Below are positions 25,942 to 33,447 of a stretch of 64,000 nt of DNA, in pieces. This DNA comes from Clostridia bacterium (GTDB lineage: Bacteria; Bacillota; Clostridia; Oscillospirales; Acutalibacteraceae): the NCBI GenBank assembly GCA_017513195.1, contig JAFXGM010000041.1, positions 62,001 through 126,000 on the forward strand, read 5' to 3'. Under the pieces are notes generated by a model. That model was not told the origin of the DNA and did not search any database. It was given only the letters and a program-made list of their open reading frames with translations. The stretch's first letter is position 1. Each line of letters starts with the position of its first letter. Position numbers and translations under genes: made by a program.

Positions 25942-26646
25942 ATGATTTATGGTTATGCTCGTGTATCAACTACACATCAAAGATTAGGTCGACAGATTAC
26001 TAATATCTTGTCTATCTATCCCAAAGCTACTATCATTCGTGAGTTCTATACCGGTACCACTCAAAACCGACCACAATGGGAAAAGTTTATAACACAGGTT
26101 ACTAAGGGTGATACTATTGTTTTTGATAGTGTCTCACGTATGGCCCGTAACAGCGAGGAAGGATTTAAAGATTATAAATCACTTTATGAATCCGGAATAA
26201 ACCTTATCTTTCTAAACGAGCCATTAATTGATAGTAGTGTTCTAGACGCCACTAAAAGCAAATTACTAGATGTAACTATCGAAACCGGTAACGCAGCTAT
26301 AGATTCATTCTTTAAAGGTAATATAAAACTCATTAATGATTTCTTATTAGCCATTGCAGAAGAACAAATCAAAACTGCTTTTGACCAAGCTGAAAAAGAA
26401 GTTACTGACCTACACTCACGTATTAGTCAGGGTATTAGAGAAGCTCGTAAGAACGGAACACAAATCGGTCTTATTAAAGGAACAACCTTAGTTACTGATA
26501 AGTCTATCAAATGTAAAGAAATAATAAAAAAGCATTCCATAGACTTTGGTGGAACACTTAGTGATAAGGAGGTAATCATACTTTGTAATATTTCTAGGAA
26601 TTCTTACTATAAATACAAAAAAGAAATTAAATTAGAAATTGCTTAA
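25942..26646 (+). CDS. Serine recombinase (resolvase/invertase family)
   Basis: A 234-aa site-specific recombinase. The N-terminal resolvase domain starts MIYGYARVSTTHQ with the nucleophile Ser9, and DSVSRMARNSEEGF supplies the conserved Arg region. The long linker helix and a C-terminal HTH-like segment (LSDKEVIILCNISRNSYYKYKKEI) complete a small resolvase. Between them is an insertion of about 60 residues relative to the usual Tn3 type. It heads a four-gene plus-strand operon. It may resolve element multimers or invert DNA; integration itself is more likely done by the tyrosine recombinase. Confidence 0.9.
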   Translation: MIYGYARVSTTHQRLGRQITNILSIYPKATIIREFYTGTTQNRPQWEKFITQVTKGDTIVFDSVSRMARNSEEGFKDYKSLYESGINLIFLNEPLIDSSVLDATKSKLLDVTIETGNAAIDSFFKGNIKLINDFLLAIAEEQIKTAFDQAEKEVTDLHSRISQGIREARKNGTQIGLIKGTTLVTDKSIKCKEIIKKHSIDFGGTLSDKEVIILCNISRNSYYKYKKEIKLEIA

Positions 26647-26665
26647 CTGAAGGAGGAAAAGTAAT

Positions 26666-26845
26666 ATGGGACTTTACGGACCTACTAAGACTTGGAGGAT
26701 AATATATAGTCCAAAAGTTTTAAACGCTGGAATAGTCGGAGTTGCTTTTGTGGAGGCAGATACTCAACACTGGGCTATATACACATTTAAACAACAATAC
26801 GATGGACAGTATTCTACGATTACATCATGTGAAGAATTTAAATAG
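26666..26845 (+). CDS. 59-residue small protein
   Basis: A short gene (MGLYGPTKTW...) with an excellent AAGGAGG ribosome site 9 bases upstream, 19 bp after the recombinase stop and 24 bp before the next gene. The protein is aromatic-rich with no charged clusters and no recognised domain. Operon spacing and the ribosome site are the main evidence that it is real. Confidence 0.65.
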   Translation: MGLYGPTKTWRIIYSPKVLNAGIVGVAFVEADTQHWAIYTFKQQYDGQYSTITSCEEFK

Positions 26846-26869
26846 TTAATCATTACGGAGGGAAAAACA

Positions 26870-27229
26870 ATGGAAATTAAGGACATCAAAAACATTGCTA
26901 CCGAATGGCACCAGATAACATGGGAAGTAATTGAATTCAAAAATATAGATCTTAAAAAAATTCAAAAAGTCTTTGAAGATACATATACACTATTAAAAAA
27001 ATACAAATCCGAAAAACTAGTACCCAAAGAACTGAGCGCGGTACTTTTAGAAATGCTTGACTTCTGTTGGTGGGTGTGTGATTTAGAAGAATCATCTATT
27101 CATTATTTATATAAGGATATAACTACCCTAGTAGCGAATCTAAATAAATACTTCCTAACTCATGACACCGACACAACTACAGTAGAAGAAATCATAATAG
27201 ATAAATTAAACCAAATTTCAAGGAGTTAA
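26870..27229 (+). CDS. Hypothetical helical protein
   Basis: A 119-aa protein, predicted all-helical and acidic, with conserved-looking ITWEVIEF and MLDFCWWVCDLEESS segments. CGGAGGG precedes the ATG. It is the third gene in the recombinase operon. No family was recognised. Confidence 0.6.
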   Translation: MEIKDIKNIATEWHQITWEVIEFKNIDLKKIQKVFEDTYTLLKKYKSEKLVPKELSAVLLEMLDFCWWVCDLEESSIHYLYKDITTLVANLNKYFLTHDTDTTTVEEIIIDKLNQISRS

Positions 27230-27240
27230 TATATGTAATG
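27219..27240 (+). promoter_or_regulatory. Start-stop (ATG-TAA) overlapping the DUF4314 start codon
   Basis: AAGGAG (27220-27225) is ideally spaced for the ATG at 27233, but that ATG is followed at once by TAA (27236-27238), and the gene's own ATG shares the last A (27238-27240). Initiation at 27233 would stop and could re-initiate at 27238. Confidence 0.5.
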
Positions 27241-27471
27241 AAAATTATAGATAAAAAGGCATTAGAAAACCTACGTAAACAGTATCCTCCTGGAACAAGA
27301 GTTGAGTTGGTAAAAATGAAGGATCCTTATAACACTAAACTTACTCCGGGTAGTAAAGGTACGGTTGTTAATGTAGATGACATCGGAACAATACACATCT
27401 CTTGGGACTGCGGTTCTTCATTAGGTGTCGTTTTGGGAGAAGATGATTATACAACGATAGATAATAAATAA
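27238..27471 (+). CDS. DUF4314 domain protein
   Basis: A 77-aa protein matching DUF4314: LRKQYPPGTRVELVKMKDPYNTKLTPGSKGTV and HISWDCGSSLGVVLGEDDY, a small SH3-like beta fold frequent in plasmids and integrative elements of Bacillota. It is the last gene of the recombinase operon. The start overlaps an ATG-TAA start-stop. Function unknown. Confidence 0.88.
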   Translation: MKIIDKKALENLRKQYPPGTRVELVKMKDPYNTKLTPGSKGTVVNVDDIGTIHISWDCGSSLGVVLGEDDYTTIDNK

Positions 27472-27554
27472 TATGTAGGAATGACACTTCACAAAACAAA
27501 TTCGAATAAATAAAATAACCAAATACGCCGAAATAAATTCATCAATTTTACATC

Positions 27555-27583
27555 TTGTTTAATATATAGAAAAATGCTATAAT
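27555..27583 (+). promoter_or_regulatory. Promoter of the HNH nuclease gene
   Basis: TTGTTT at 27555-27560, 17-bp spacer, consensus TATAAT at 27578-27583, about 30 bp before the ATG at 27614. Confidence 0.7.
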
Positions 27584-27613
27584 GAATCAACCTAAAATCA
27601 AAGGTGGTTCATT

Positions 27614-28210
27614 ATGACTAAAACAGAATTATTTTTACAATTAGCGCAACCAGATGAGAATGGTTGTAGTCGATGGATAAATACAAGTGAATTTGTCGGT
27701 ACATATGCAGATCTTAAATTTGGCAATGGGGCTTCTTGGGCGCGTAAAGAATCTACTCTAGCCAAAAGATACATAATTGAGTTTGACAAGTCAGTTACAC
27801 CTGGCAACGGAATTGATAGGATACGTTTAGCTGGTTTTAATAATGGTGATTTCTCTCAACATATTCGAGCCGACATAAAACGGGAAATCTCAAGTCGGCG
27901 TTGTGTTGTTTTAGGAACTTCCAACCCTGAAGTTGATCATAAAAATGGTATGAAAAACGAAGGGCGTGTTATGCGCAACGAAGATCAACAACTTTCGGAC
28001 TTTCAGCCATTAAGCAAGGCAGCTAACGACGCCAAACGTCAATACTGTAAAGAGTGTCGACGTACCGGAATAAGATATGATGCTAAAAAGCTTGGCTATC
28101 CTATTTCTTATTATGCCGGTGGTCCAAATCATAATATGGAAGAGAATGCTTGTATTGGTTGCTATTGGTATGACCCAATAGAATTCAAGAAACATTTAAA
28201 AGAAAAATAA
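27614..28210 (+). CDS. HNH (H-N-N) nuclease, probable Type II-like restriction endonuclease
   Basis: A 198-aa protein with a beta-beta-alpha-metal nuclease core: EVDHKNG (Asp108-His109), DFQPLSK, and AANDAKR with Asn138. A four-Cys zinc ribbon follows (CKEC 145-148 and CIGC 180-183). The N-terminal 90 residues would supply target recognition. It has its own promoter and is convergent with two DNA methyltransferase genes, separated only by a shared terminator. The pairing of an HNH nuclease with one m5C and one amino-methyltransferase recalls Type IIS systems of the MnlI kind with an asymmetric target. The target sequence cannot be read from the protein. Confidence 0.75.
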   Translation: MTKTELFLQLAQPDENGCSRWINTSEFVGTYADLKFGNGASWARKESTLAKRYIIEFDKSVTPGNGIDRIRLAGFNNGDFSQHIRADIKREISSRRCVVLGTSNPEVDHKNGMKNEGRVMRNEDQQLSDFQPLSKAANDAKRQYCKECRRTGIRYDAKKLGYPISYYAGGPNHNMEENACIGCYWYDPIEFKKHLKEK

Positions 28211-28212
28211 TT

Positions 28213-28248
28213 AAAAAGTGAAGTAGGAATGCCTACTTCACTTTTTTA
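28213..28248. terminator. Bidirectional terminator between nuclease and methyltransferase genes
   Basis: Perfect stem AAAAAGTGAAGTAGG/CCTACTTCACTTTTT with a 4-base loop and T-runs on both strands. Confidence 0.9.
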
Positions 28249-29018
28249 AATATAAATATGTACTCATGATCAAAAACATAAAAATCACTAGCTAATGCGC
28301 GGTATCTCCATATTGCCCCTTGATTTGCTTTGCCTCGTGTACGATCGAAGTTCTTAACTAAAATAGCTTTCATCACAAATCCTTTTTCAAGAAATAAATT
28401 CATACAATGAAATCCTAAAGGAATCAACTGACTGTTAGCGTATTTATCTCCAATCACAACTGCACAGTAACGGTTTTTCTCTAACACCTTAGTAGTATTA
28501 TCAATGACTTCTCCAAATGAAGTAAGAAATTCTTCTAGTGTTTCACTATTTGACAAATCTCTATTATCTTCAGAAAACTTAATAATATCCCAATAAGGCG
28601 GATGCATAATTACAAACTGAACATTTTTAATACCATAATAGTCAACCATTTTTTTAGTGTCAATTGTTTTACTATCTGCCACCAATATATTAGTTGAACA
28701 TTTAGGATTGTGTTCTAATTTTATTCTTTCACGAACCTCTTCTGCAACAGTTTTTTGTAGTTCTATCCCTATAGAATTACGACCCATTCTTTGAGCTTCT
28801 ATAAGCGATGTGCCACTTCCCATAAATGGATCTAATATCCAATCCCCTTTTTTAGTATAACGACTGAACAATTGCCTAGGAACTTGAGGAATAAAGTTAC
28901 CATGATAACTAGCATTGTGGATTCCAGAATTTTCTCTATGGAATGACCAAAATGAATTAGTTAATATATCAGTATATTCTTTCCATTTTTTAGTATCTAT
29001 ATCATTATATCTAGGCAT
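28233..29018 (-). CDS. DNA (N4-cytosine or N6-adenine) methyltransferase
   Basis: A 261-aa SAM-dependent DNA methyltransferase. The order is a motif X-like region (SGIHNASYHGNFIPQVPRQLF), motif I (DPFMGSGT, about 63-70), motif II (GIEL) and then catalytic motif IV as HPPYW (139-143), with His where Ser, Asp or Asn is usual. The start at 29018 shares its A with the stop of the m5C gene (TAATG), so the two are coupled; the longer frame into that gene is rejected. With the HNH nuclease it would protect one strand of an asymmetric site. Confidence 0.88.
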   Translation of the reverse strand: MPRYNDIDTKKWKEYTDILTNSFWSFHRENSGIHNASYHGNFIPQVPRQLFSRYTKKGDWILDPFMGSGTSLIEAQRMGRNSIGIELQKTVAEEVRERIKLEHNPKCSTNILVADSKTIDTKKMVDYYGIKNVQFVIMHPPYWDIIKFSEDNRDLSNSETLEEFLTSFGEVIDNTTKVLEKNRYCAVVIGDKYANSQLIPLGFHCMNLFLEKGFVMKAILVKNFDRTRGKANQGAIWRYRALASDFYVFDHEYIFIFKKVK

Positions 29019-30286
29019 TAGTCCTTTTCCTCCAGTTGAGCTAATCCCTTCATAACAGCAATACCAATTGCCTTCCCTAATAAAGCAGGAACCGCATTGC
29101 CGATTTGTACTAGTTGCCATTTTTTAGATCCTTGGAATATAAAATCATCAGGAAAAGATTGCAGTGCAGCCAATTCTCTTGGCGTAAGTACACGTGGTAA
29201 TTTAGGGTGTATGTTAACACCACCATGATTCTCCTTAACTGTACAAGACGGTTTGTCCCAAGGCGATTTTTTCCAAGCATCAGAATAGTTGCCATATAGG
29301 CTTTGTCCCTCAGGTACTGCGGCAATTTGTTCCATCATTTTTTCAGAATGTCGTGTAAAGATATGATTGATTTGTTTATTCTCTGGAATAGACATAAATC
29401 TTTTGATACCTTCACCCAAAGTAACATAATTTTCAGGTGAGAAGATAGGTTTAGGATGGTAATTTTTTAATCCATGTCTATTACCTATAAAGATTACTCT
29501 CTTTCTAATTTGAGGAACGCCATAATCAGCGCTATTTAGAACTGTAACATTTATATCATATCCAGCTTCTTTATAGTCATTGATAATTTTGGTTTCAACT
29601 TTACCATCAAGCATAGAACGAAGGCCTTCAACATTTTCCATAACAACAAAATCAGGTTGAATATGTTTGACAATCTCAAGCATTTCCAAATAAAGACTGT
29701 TTCTTGGGTCTGTTACCACACGATGTCCAGCCATACTAAATCCTTGACATGGGAATCCCCCAACAATTAAATGTATATGTTTATCTGAAACAGAATCATA
29801 TAATTCCTGTTTTACAGATTCTTCTCTAATGTCCCTTGTTTGAACATTTTCATTAAACCCTTTTTGTTCAACAAAGTTATATTTATATGTAGCAACAGCT
29901 TCAGGCATTATTTCTACTGAAGCAACTGGTGTAAATCCTGCCATCGTAAGACCACAACTAAGACCACCTGCCCCAGAAAACAAATCAATAAAATTAAAAC
30001 CATTACGATAGTTAACGTTAGACCATCCATCGTATACCCAGCTATCGGTTATATCAACCCAATTTACTTTATCCGAAGTTTGCTCCTCAACAATAGTTTC
30101 ATTAAAGATATTATCCTGTTCAGGGTCTAAATCAGATATTAACCACTTATTATAGTTTTCTTTTGTTATACGATAGCAGTTACCTATTTTATCAGCTTTC
30201 AACTTACCAGCAGCAATGTGTCTACGAATGGTTTTTTGACTTTGTCCACTCATTCGTGCAGTCTCAGCAATTGAATAAAAATCCAT
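29018..30286 (-). CDS. DNA (cytosine-5) methyltransferase with N-terminal excisionase-like HTH
   Basis: A 422-aa fusion. Residues 1-50 (FYSIAETARMSGQSQKTIRRHIAAGKLKA...) form a helix-turn-helix of the HTH_17/excisionase type. After a 45-residue linker comes a full m5C methyltransferase: motif I FIDLFSGAGGLSCGL (about 99-113), motif IV GGFPCQGFS with Cys180, motif VI ENVEGL, motif VIII QIRKRVIFIGNR, and motifs IX-X ending in QIGNAVPALLGKAIG. The promoter is 30316-30344 on the minus strand, in a region with repeated TGTCCA words. The HTH could make the enzyme an autorepressor that also controls the divergent operon. Confidence 0.95.
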   Translation of the reverse strand: MDFYSIAETARMSGQSQKTIRRHIAAGKLKADKIGNCYRITKENYNKWLISDLDPEQDNIFNETIVEEQTSDKVNWVDITDSWVYDGWSNVNYRNGFNFIDLFSGAGGLSCGLTMAGFTPVASVEIMPEAVATYKYNFVEQKGFNENVQTRDIREESVKQELYDSVSDKHIHLIVGGFPCQGFSMAGHRVVTDPRNSLYLEMLEIVKHIQPDFVVMENVEGLRSMLDGKVETKIINDYKEAGYDINVTVLNSADYGVPQIRKRVIFIGNRHGLKNYHPKPIFSPENYVTLGEGIKRFMSIPENKQINHIFTRHSEKMMEQIAAVPEGQSLYGNYSDAWKKSPWDKPSCTVKENHGGVNIHPKLPRVLTPRELAALQSFPDDFIFQGSKKWQLVQIGNAVPALLGKAIGIAVMKGLAQLEEKD

Positions 30287-30315
30287 AAAACAACCTCCAA
30301 AAATGCTATGTGTCC

Positions 30316-30344
30316 ATTATACATGTAATTTGTCCAATTGTCAA
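30316..30344 (-). promoter_or_regulatory. Promoter of the methyltransferase pair, with candidate operator
   Basis: Reading the minus strand: TTGACA, 17-bp spacer, TATAAT. TGTCCATTA and TGTCCAATT on the plus strand (30311 and 30331) are direct repeats overlapping the boxes, a possible binding site for the HTH domain of the m5C enzyme. Confidence 0.75.
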
Positions 30345-30449
30345 TGGCCGCAACAACAAATTTTGCCCTACATATAAAAAATATTTTGGTAATATTGTTA
30401 AAATCTATGATATATATTTGAAATATTTTAAATATCTATCAAAAATATA

Positions 30450-30478
30450 TTGACAATATTTCAAAAATGTTGTAATAT
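30450..30478 (+). promoter_or_regulatory. Promoter of the GHKL-ATPase operon
   Basis: TTGACA at 30450-30455, 17-bp spacer, TAATAT at 30473-30478. The 215-bp divergent region is rich in AATATTTT words. Confidence 0.75.
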
Positions 30479-30502
30479 AGTGTCAAACGGAGGTGTCATA
30501 TT

Positions 30503-30718
30503 ATGGAAACTAAACGTGATAAGTTTGTTAGATTGGCAGAAAATAGAATGGAAAGTGTCCTTAAAGGTATCAGTCTTTTAGGTAATTTAGCAAACACTAG
30601 CAATTATGACTATACTGAAGCTGATGTTGCTAAGATTATAAAAACTCTCAAGACAGCTGTTGCTGATCTTGAAAGAACATATAGTTCTTCTCAAAAAAAC
30701 ACAAAGTTCAAACTGTGA
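30503..30718 (+). CDS. Small helical protein heading the GHKL-ATPase operon
   Basis: A 71-aa basic, all-helical protein (KRDKFVRLAENRMESVLKGISLLGNLANTSNYDYTEADVAKII). I recall small proteins of this pattern (LAE-R, LGNL-N-SNY-YT--DV-KI) in front of MutL/MORC-like ATPases in restriction loci, but cannot name a family. CGGAGGTG precedes the ATG. Its stop is 11 bp before the ATPase start, so they are co-translated. It could be a partner subunit or a controller protein. Confidence 0.75.
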   Translation: METKRDKFVRLAENRMESVLKGISLLGNLANTSNYDYTEADVAKIIKTLKTAVADLERTYSSSQKNTKFKL

Positions 30719-30729
30719 GGTGAAACATT

Positions 30730-32583
30730 TTGAAGTTAGGTTGGTATTTTAGTAATGAATCTAGTCCTTCTGATGAATTGGTTGATAAACTGGCCGATTC
30801 TAAATTTGGTATGGATAGATGGACATCGTTTTCTCGAGAAATTATTCAAAACTCACTTGATGCGTGCGATGACGAATGTAGACCTGTCGAGGTTACTTTT
30901 GATTTAAATAATAGTTTAACAATTAATGACATTCCTGGTGGTACATATACTAGATACGTATTGGAACGTTGTGTAACTCAAGCTGCTAATAAACAAACAA
31001 AGCAAGCGTATAAAAAAGGATTGGAAATACTCAATAAACCTAAAGTATATTGTTTAAAAGTTTCAGACAAAAATACAAAAGGTGTTCAAACAGGACGCGA
31101 CCAAGCGTGGGGAGCCTTTGTTTATGACGAAGGTAGATCTGTAAAGCAAAGACCTGTCTCTGCCGGTAGTCATGGTGTTGGAAAAAAAGTGCCTTTTATT
31201 ATAAGCACTTGCAACACTGTTTTCTATGCTACTAAAAACAAATATGTAATCAATGATATAGAATACAGCGATATACTTTTACAGGGAAAAACAATGTTAA
31301 TTAATTGGGAAGATTCCAATGGGCAAGGAAAGAGTCCAAAAGGATGGTTTGGCGTTCTTAATGAATCTGACCCAGACCGAAAAAAGCGTATACTCCCTAT
31401 TAAAAATGATAGCATTCAAAATATTCATCCATATTTTGTTCGTAAAGATGATTTTGGTACTGATGTAATTATGATTGGCGTTAACGCATATGGTACAGAA
31501 GATGATATTCAAAAAGCTATTATCAGTTCAGTATTAGAAAATTTCTTTATAGCTATTAAAGAAAACAAGCTAAAGGTTAATGTTTTTGGAGTAGAAATCC
31601 AATGTGGTACATTGGATAAAATTTTTCAAACTTATTACATACCCACTAAATCTCTCAAAAACTCTTTACGTGATTTATTACGTATTTATTCTCAAGAACC
31701 AGTTATACTTCCGGTTATACGTCACAATAACGAAATTGGTTCTATTAGATTGTATTTTGAAGCTGAAAGTGAAGTTAATAAAAAATACTTCACAATTGTT
31801 CGCAGTCATGGTATGAAAATATGCGAAAACTATATAAGTAGTGCTGATAAAGCTTTTTCTGCTATTGCTATTATCGAAGGCAAGAAGTTAAATGAATTAT
31901 TGGCAGATCTCGAAAATGCAGCACATGACGACTTCGTCACAAATGATCCTAATATCGACTATAGCGAAGATGCACTTGGTGCTCACAGAACGTTAATCAA
32001 AGTCATCAAAGATTATATTTTAGAACAGACTAAAATTGATGAAGGTGAGGATCAAAAAATTGAAGGCTTAAGTGAAATTTTAGCTGTGCCTGGATTCACC
32101 CCCAAAATTACGAAAGGCAATTCAAAAGCAAGAATTAAACGCAATAAAGTTAATAAGAAAAAAAGACGCAAACCTGTCACTCCTGAACCACAACCTGAAC
32201 CAGGTCCTACACCAGATCCCAATCCAGATCCAAAACCAGAGCCTAAGAAGCGCAAGGTAAAAGTCGAAAAATTTTATGACGCATACGCACTTGATCCAAT
32301 TCTTTTAAAAACGGATGATGGTTATCTTTTGCGATTTAAAGTTAAACATGATATGAAAGACTGTGAGTTTAGAATTAGATCCATCAACTCTGACGATAAA
32401 ATCGATAATTCTATCAATGATTTACTTATATCAGCAACAGATGGTTGGAAAAAATATAAAATTCAAGATGGATGTATATCAAAAATGAAACTAACTAAAG
32501 ACCATTTATATGAAATTCAAATAAAAACTAAACGCAACATTAAGTATCGTTTGACCGCAGAATTATGGTTCAAGGAGGCATAG
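30730..32583 (+). CDS. MORC/MutL-like GHKL ATPase of a restriction-type locus
   Basis: A 617-aa protein with a GHKL ATP-binding fold: N-box REIIQNSLDA (Glu37, Asn41, Asp44), G1 box SDKNTKG (112-118) and G2 box GSHGVGKKVPF (146-156). The following region (GTDVIMIGVNAYG; SSVLENFFIAIKENKLKV) matches the ATPase type found beside DNA methylases in bacterial restriction islands and linked to eukaryotic MORC proteins. A very basic segment (KARIKRNKVNKKKRRK) and a Pro-x repeat linker (about 481-505) lead to a C-terminal beta-rich domain of about 110 residues. The TTG start has GAGGTGA ahead. Likely an ATP-driven DNA clamp. Confidence 0.85.
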   Translation: MKLGWYFSNESSPSDELVDKLADSKFGMDRWTSFSREIIQNSLDACDDECRPVEVTFDLNNSLTINDIPGGTYTRYVLERCVTQAANKQTKQAYKKGLEILNKPKVYCLKVSDKNTKGVQTGRDQAWGAFVYDEGRSVKQRPVSAGSHGVGKKVPFIISTCNTVFYATKNKYVINDIEYSDILLQGKTMLINWEDSNGQGKSPKGWFGVLNESDPDRKKRILPIKNDSIQNIHPYFVRKDDFGTDVIMIGVNAYGTEDDIQKAIISSVLENFFIAIKENKLKVNVFGVEIQCGTLDKIFQTYYIPTKSLKNSLRDLLRIYSQEPVILPVIRHNNEIGSIRLYFEAESEVNKKYFTIVRSHGMKICENYISSADKAFSAIAIIEGKKLNELLADLENAAHDDFVTNDPNIDYSEDALGAHRTLIKVIKDYILEQTKIDEGEDQKIEGLSEILAVPGFTPKITKGNSKARIKRNKVNKKKRRKPVTPEPQPEPGPTPDPNPDPKPEPKKRKVKVEKFYDAYALDPILLKTDDGYLLRFKVKHDMKDCEFRIRSINSDDKIDNSINDLLISATDGWKKYKIQDGCISKMKLTKDHLYEIQIKTKRNIKYRLTAELWFKEA

Positions 32584-32584
32584 T

Positions 32585-33445
32585 ATGAACGGTTATCCTT
32601 ATCCTGTATTAACAGAATTTGATTCAGCTTACAAGTCAACTGCCGTCTTCAATATCGAATTCTTAAAATATGTTTACAACGAAGACAAGGTTATTTTAAC
32701 TATAGGCTGTGCATTAGATTCTGAAACCCTAAAAAAACACATTCAAGACCGTAACGCAGAATTAGTAATTAAAACAGTTACTGGAATTCGTTCTCATCTT
32801 TTTCATATAGAGGATATTTGCGACAGTATTGATATTGAAATTAATAGTGAAGATATACGTGCTAACGACACCATAACACTAACAGCATATGTTGTAACAA
32901 AAAATTCATTTGAACTTACTGTAACAGATGAAATGATTGAAGAATATTTCGGTAGTAACTTTTCGATCCTCCTAAAAAAAGGAGACATACTGGCTATTTC
33001 TAATAATGAGAAGCTCAATTATAATACAACCACAAATGATTTTATTATGATTAGTAGTTCTGAGGAAATGACGGGTAAAGGTATTCGTATAAGTCTTAAA
33101 GATGATAACCACATCTACGTTTTGGTAAGTCCAGAATTTAAACGTGCTTATGCTACACTGAATAATCCTAAAATTTCAACTATGCTAGGCAGCCATCTAG
33201 TGTTTGAAGCATTCGTTTATACATTGGTTGAAATCGCACAAGATAAAGAAGATCATTCAAACAAAGAATGGTATCGTTTGTTTACACAAGCACTTGAAAT
33301 AACGGGTGATGATATAGACAGTTTCAAGGCAAGCGCCATAGATGACCATAGCGTCGATATGACATATATTTTTAAGATTGCACAAGAAATGATCAACAAC
33401 TCTCTTGAAACTACTGTTATCACTGTAAAAGAGAATGGAGGTTAA
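32585..33445 (+). CDS. Unrecognised protein of the GHKL-ATPase operon
   Basis: A 286-aa acidic protein, 1 bp after the ATPase stop, with GGAGGCATAGT as ribosome site. The first half looks beta-rich (VILTIGCALDS, TITLTAYVVTKNSFELTV). The second half is helical (SHLVFEAFVYTLVEIAQDKEDHSNKEWYRLFTQALEITG). No catalytic nuclease, helicase or methylase motif is evident. Tight coupling to the ATPase gene suggests a complex. It is the main unknown in the system. Confidence 0.8.
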   Translation: MNGYPYPVLTEFDSAYKSTAVFNIEFLKYVYNEDKVILTIGCALDSETLKKHIQDRNAELVIKTVTGIRSHLFHIEDICDSIDIEINSEDIRANDTITLTAYVVTKNSFELTVTDEMIEEYFGSNFSILLKKGDILAISNNEKLNYNTTTNDFIMISSSEEMTGKGIRISLKDDNHIYVLVSPEFKRAYATLNNPKISTMLGSHLVFEAFVYTLVEIAQDKEDHSNKEWYRLFTQALEITGDDIDSFKASAIDDHSVDMTYIFKIAQEMINNSLETTVITVKENGG

Positions 33446-33447
33446 GT

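Noticed and set aside
29019-29120. N-terminal extension of the amino-methyltransferase into the m5C gene
   Set aside because: It overlaps coding sequence in another frame; the TAATG junction at 29018 gives a natural coupled start.
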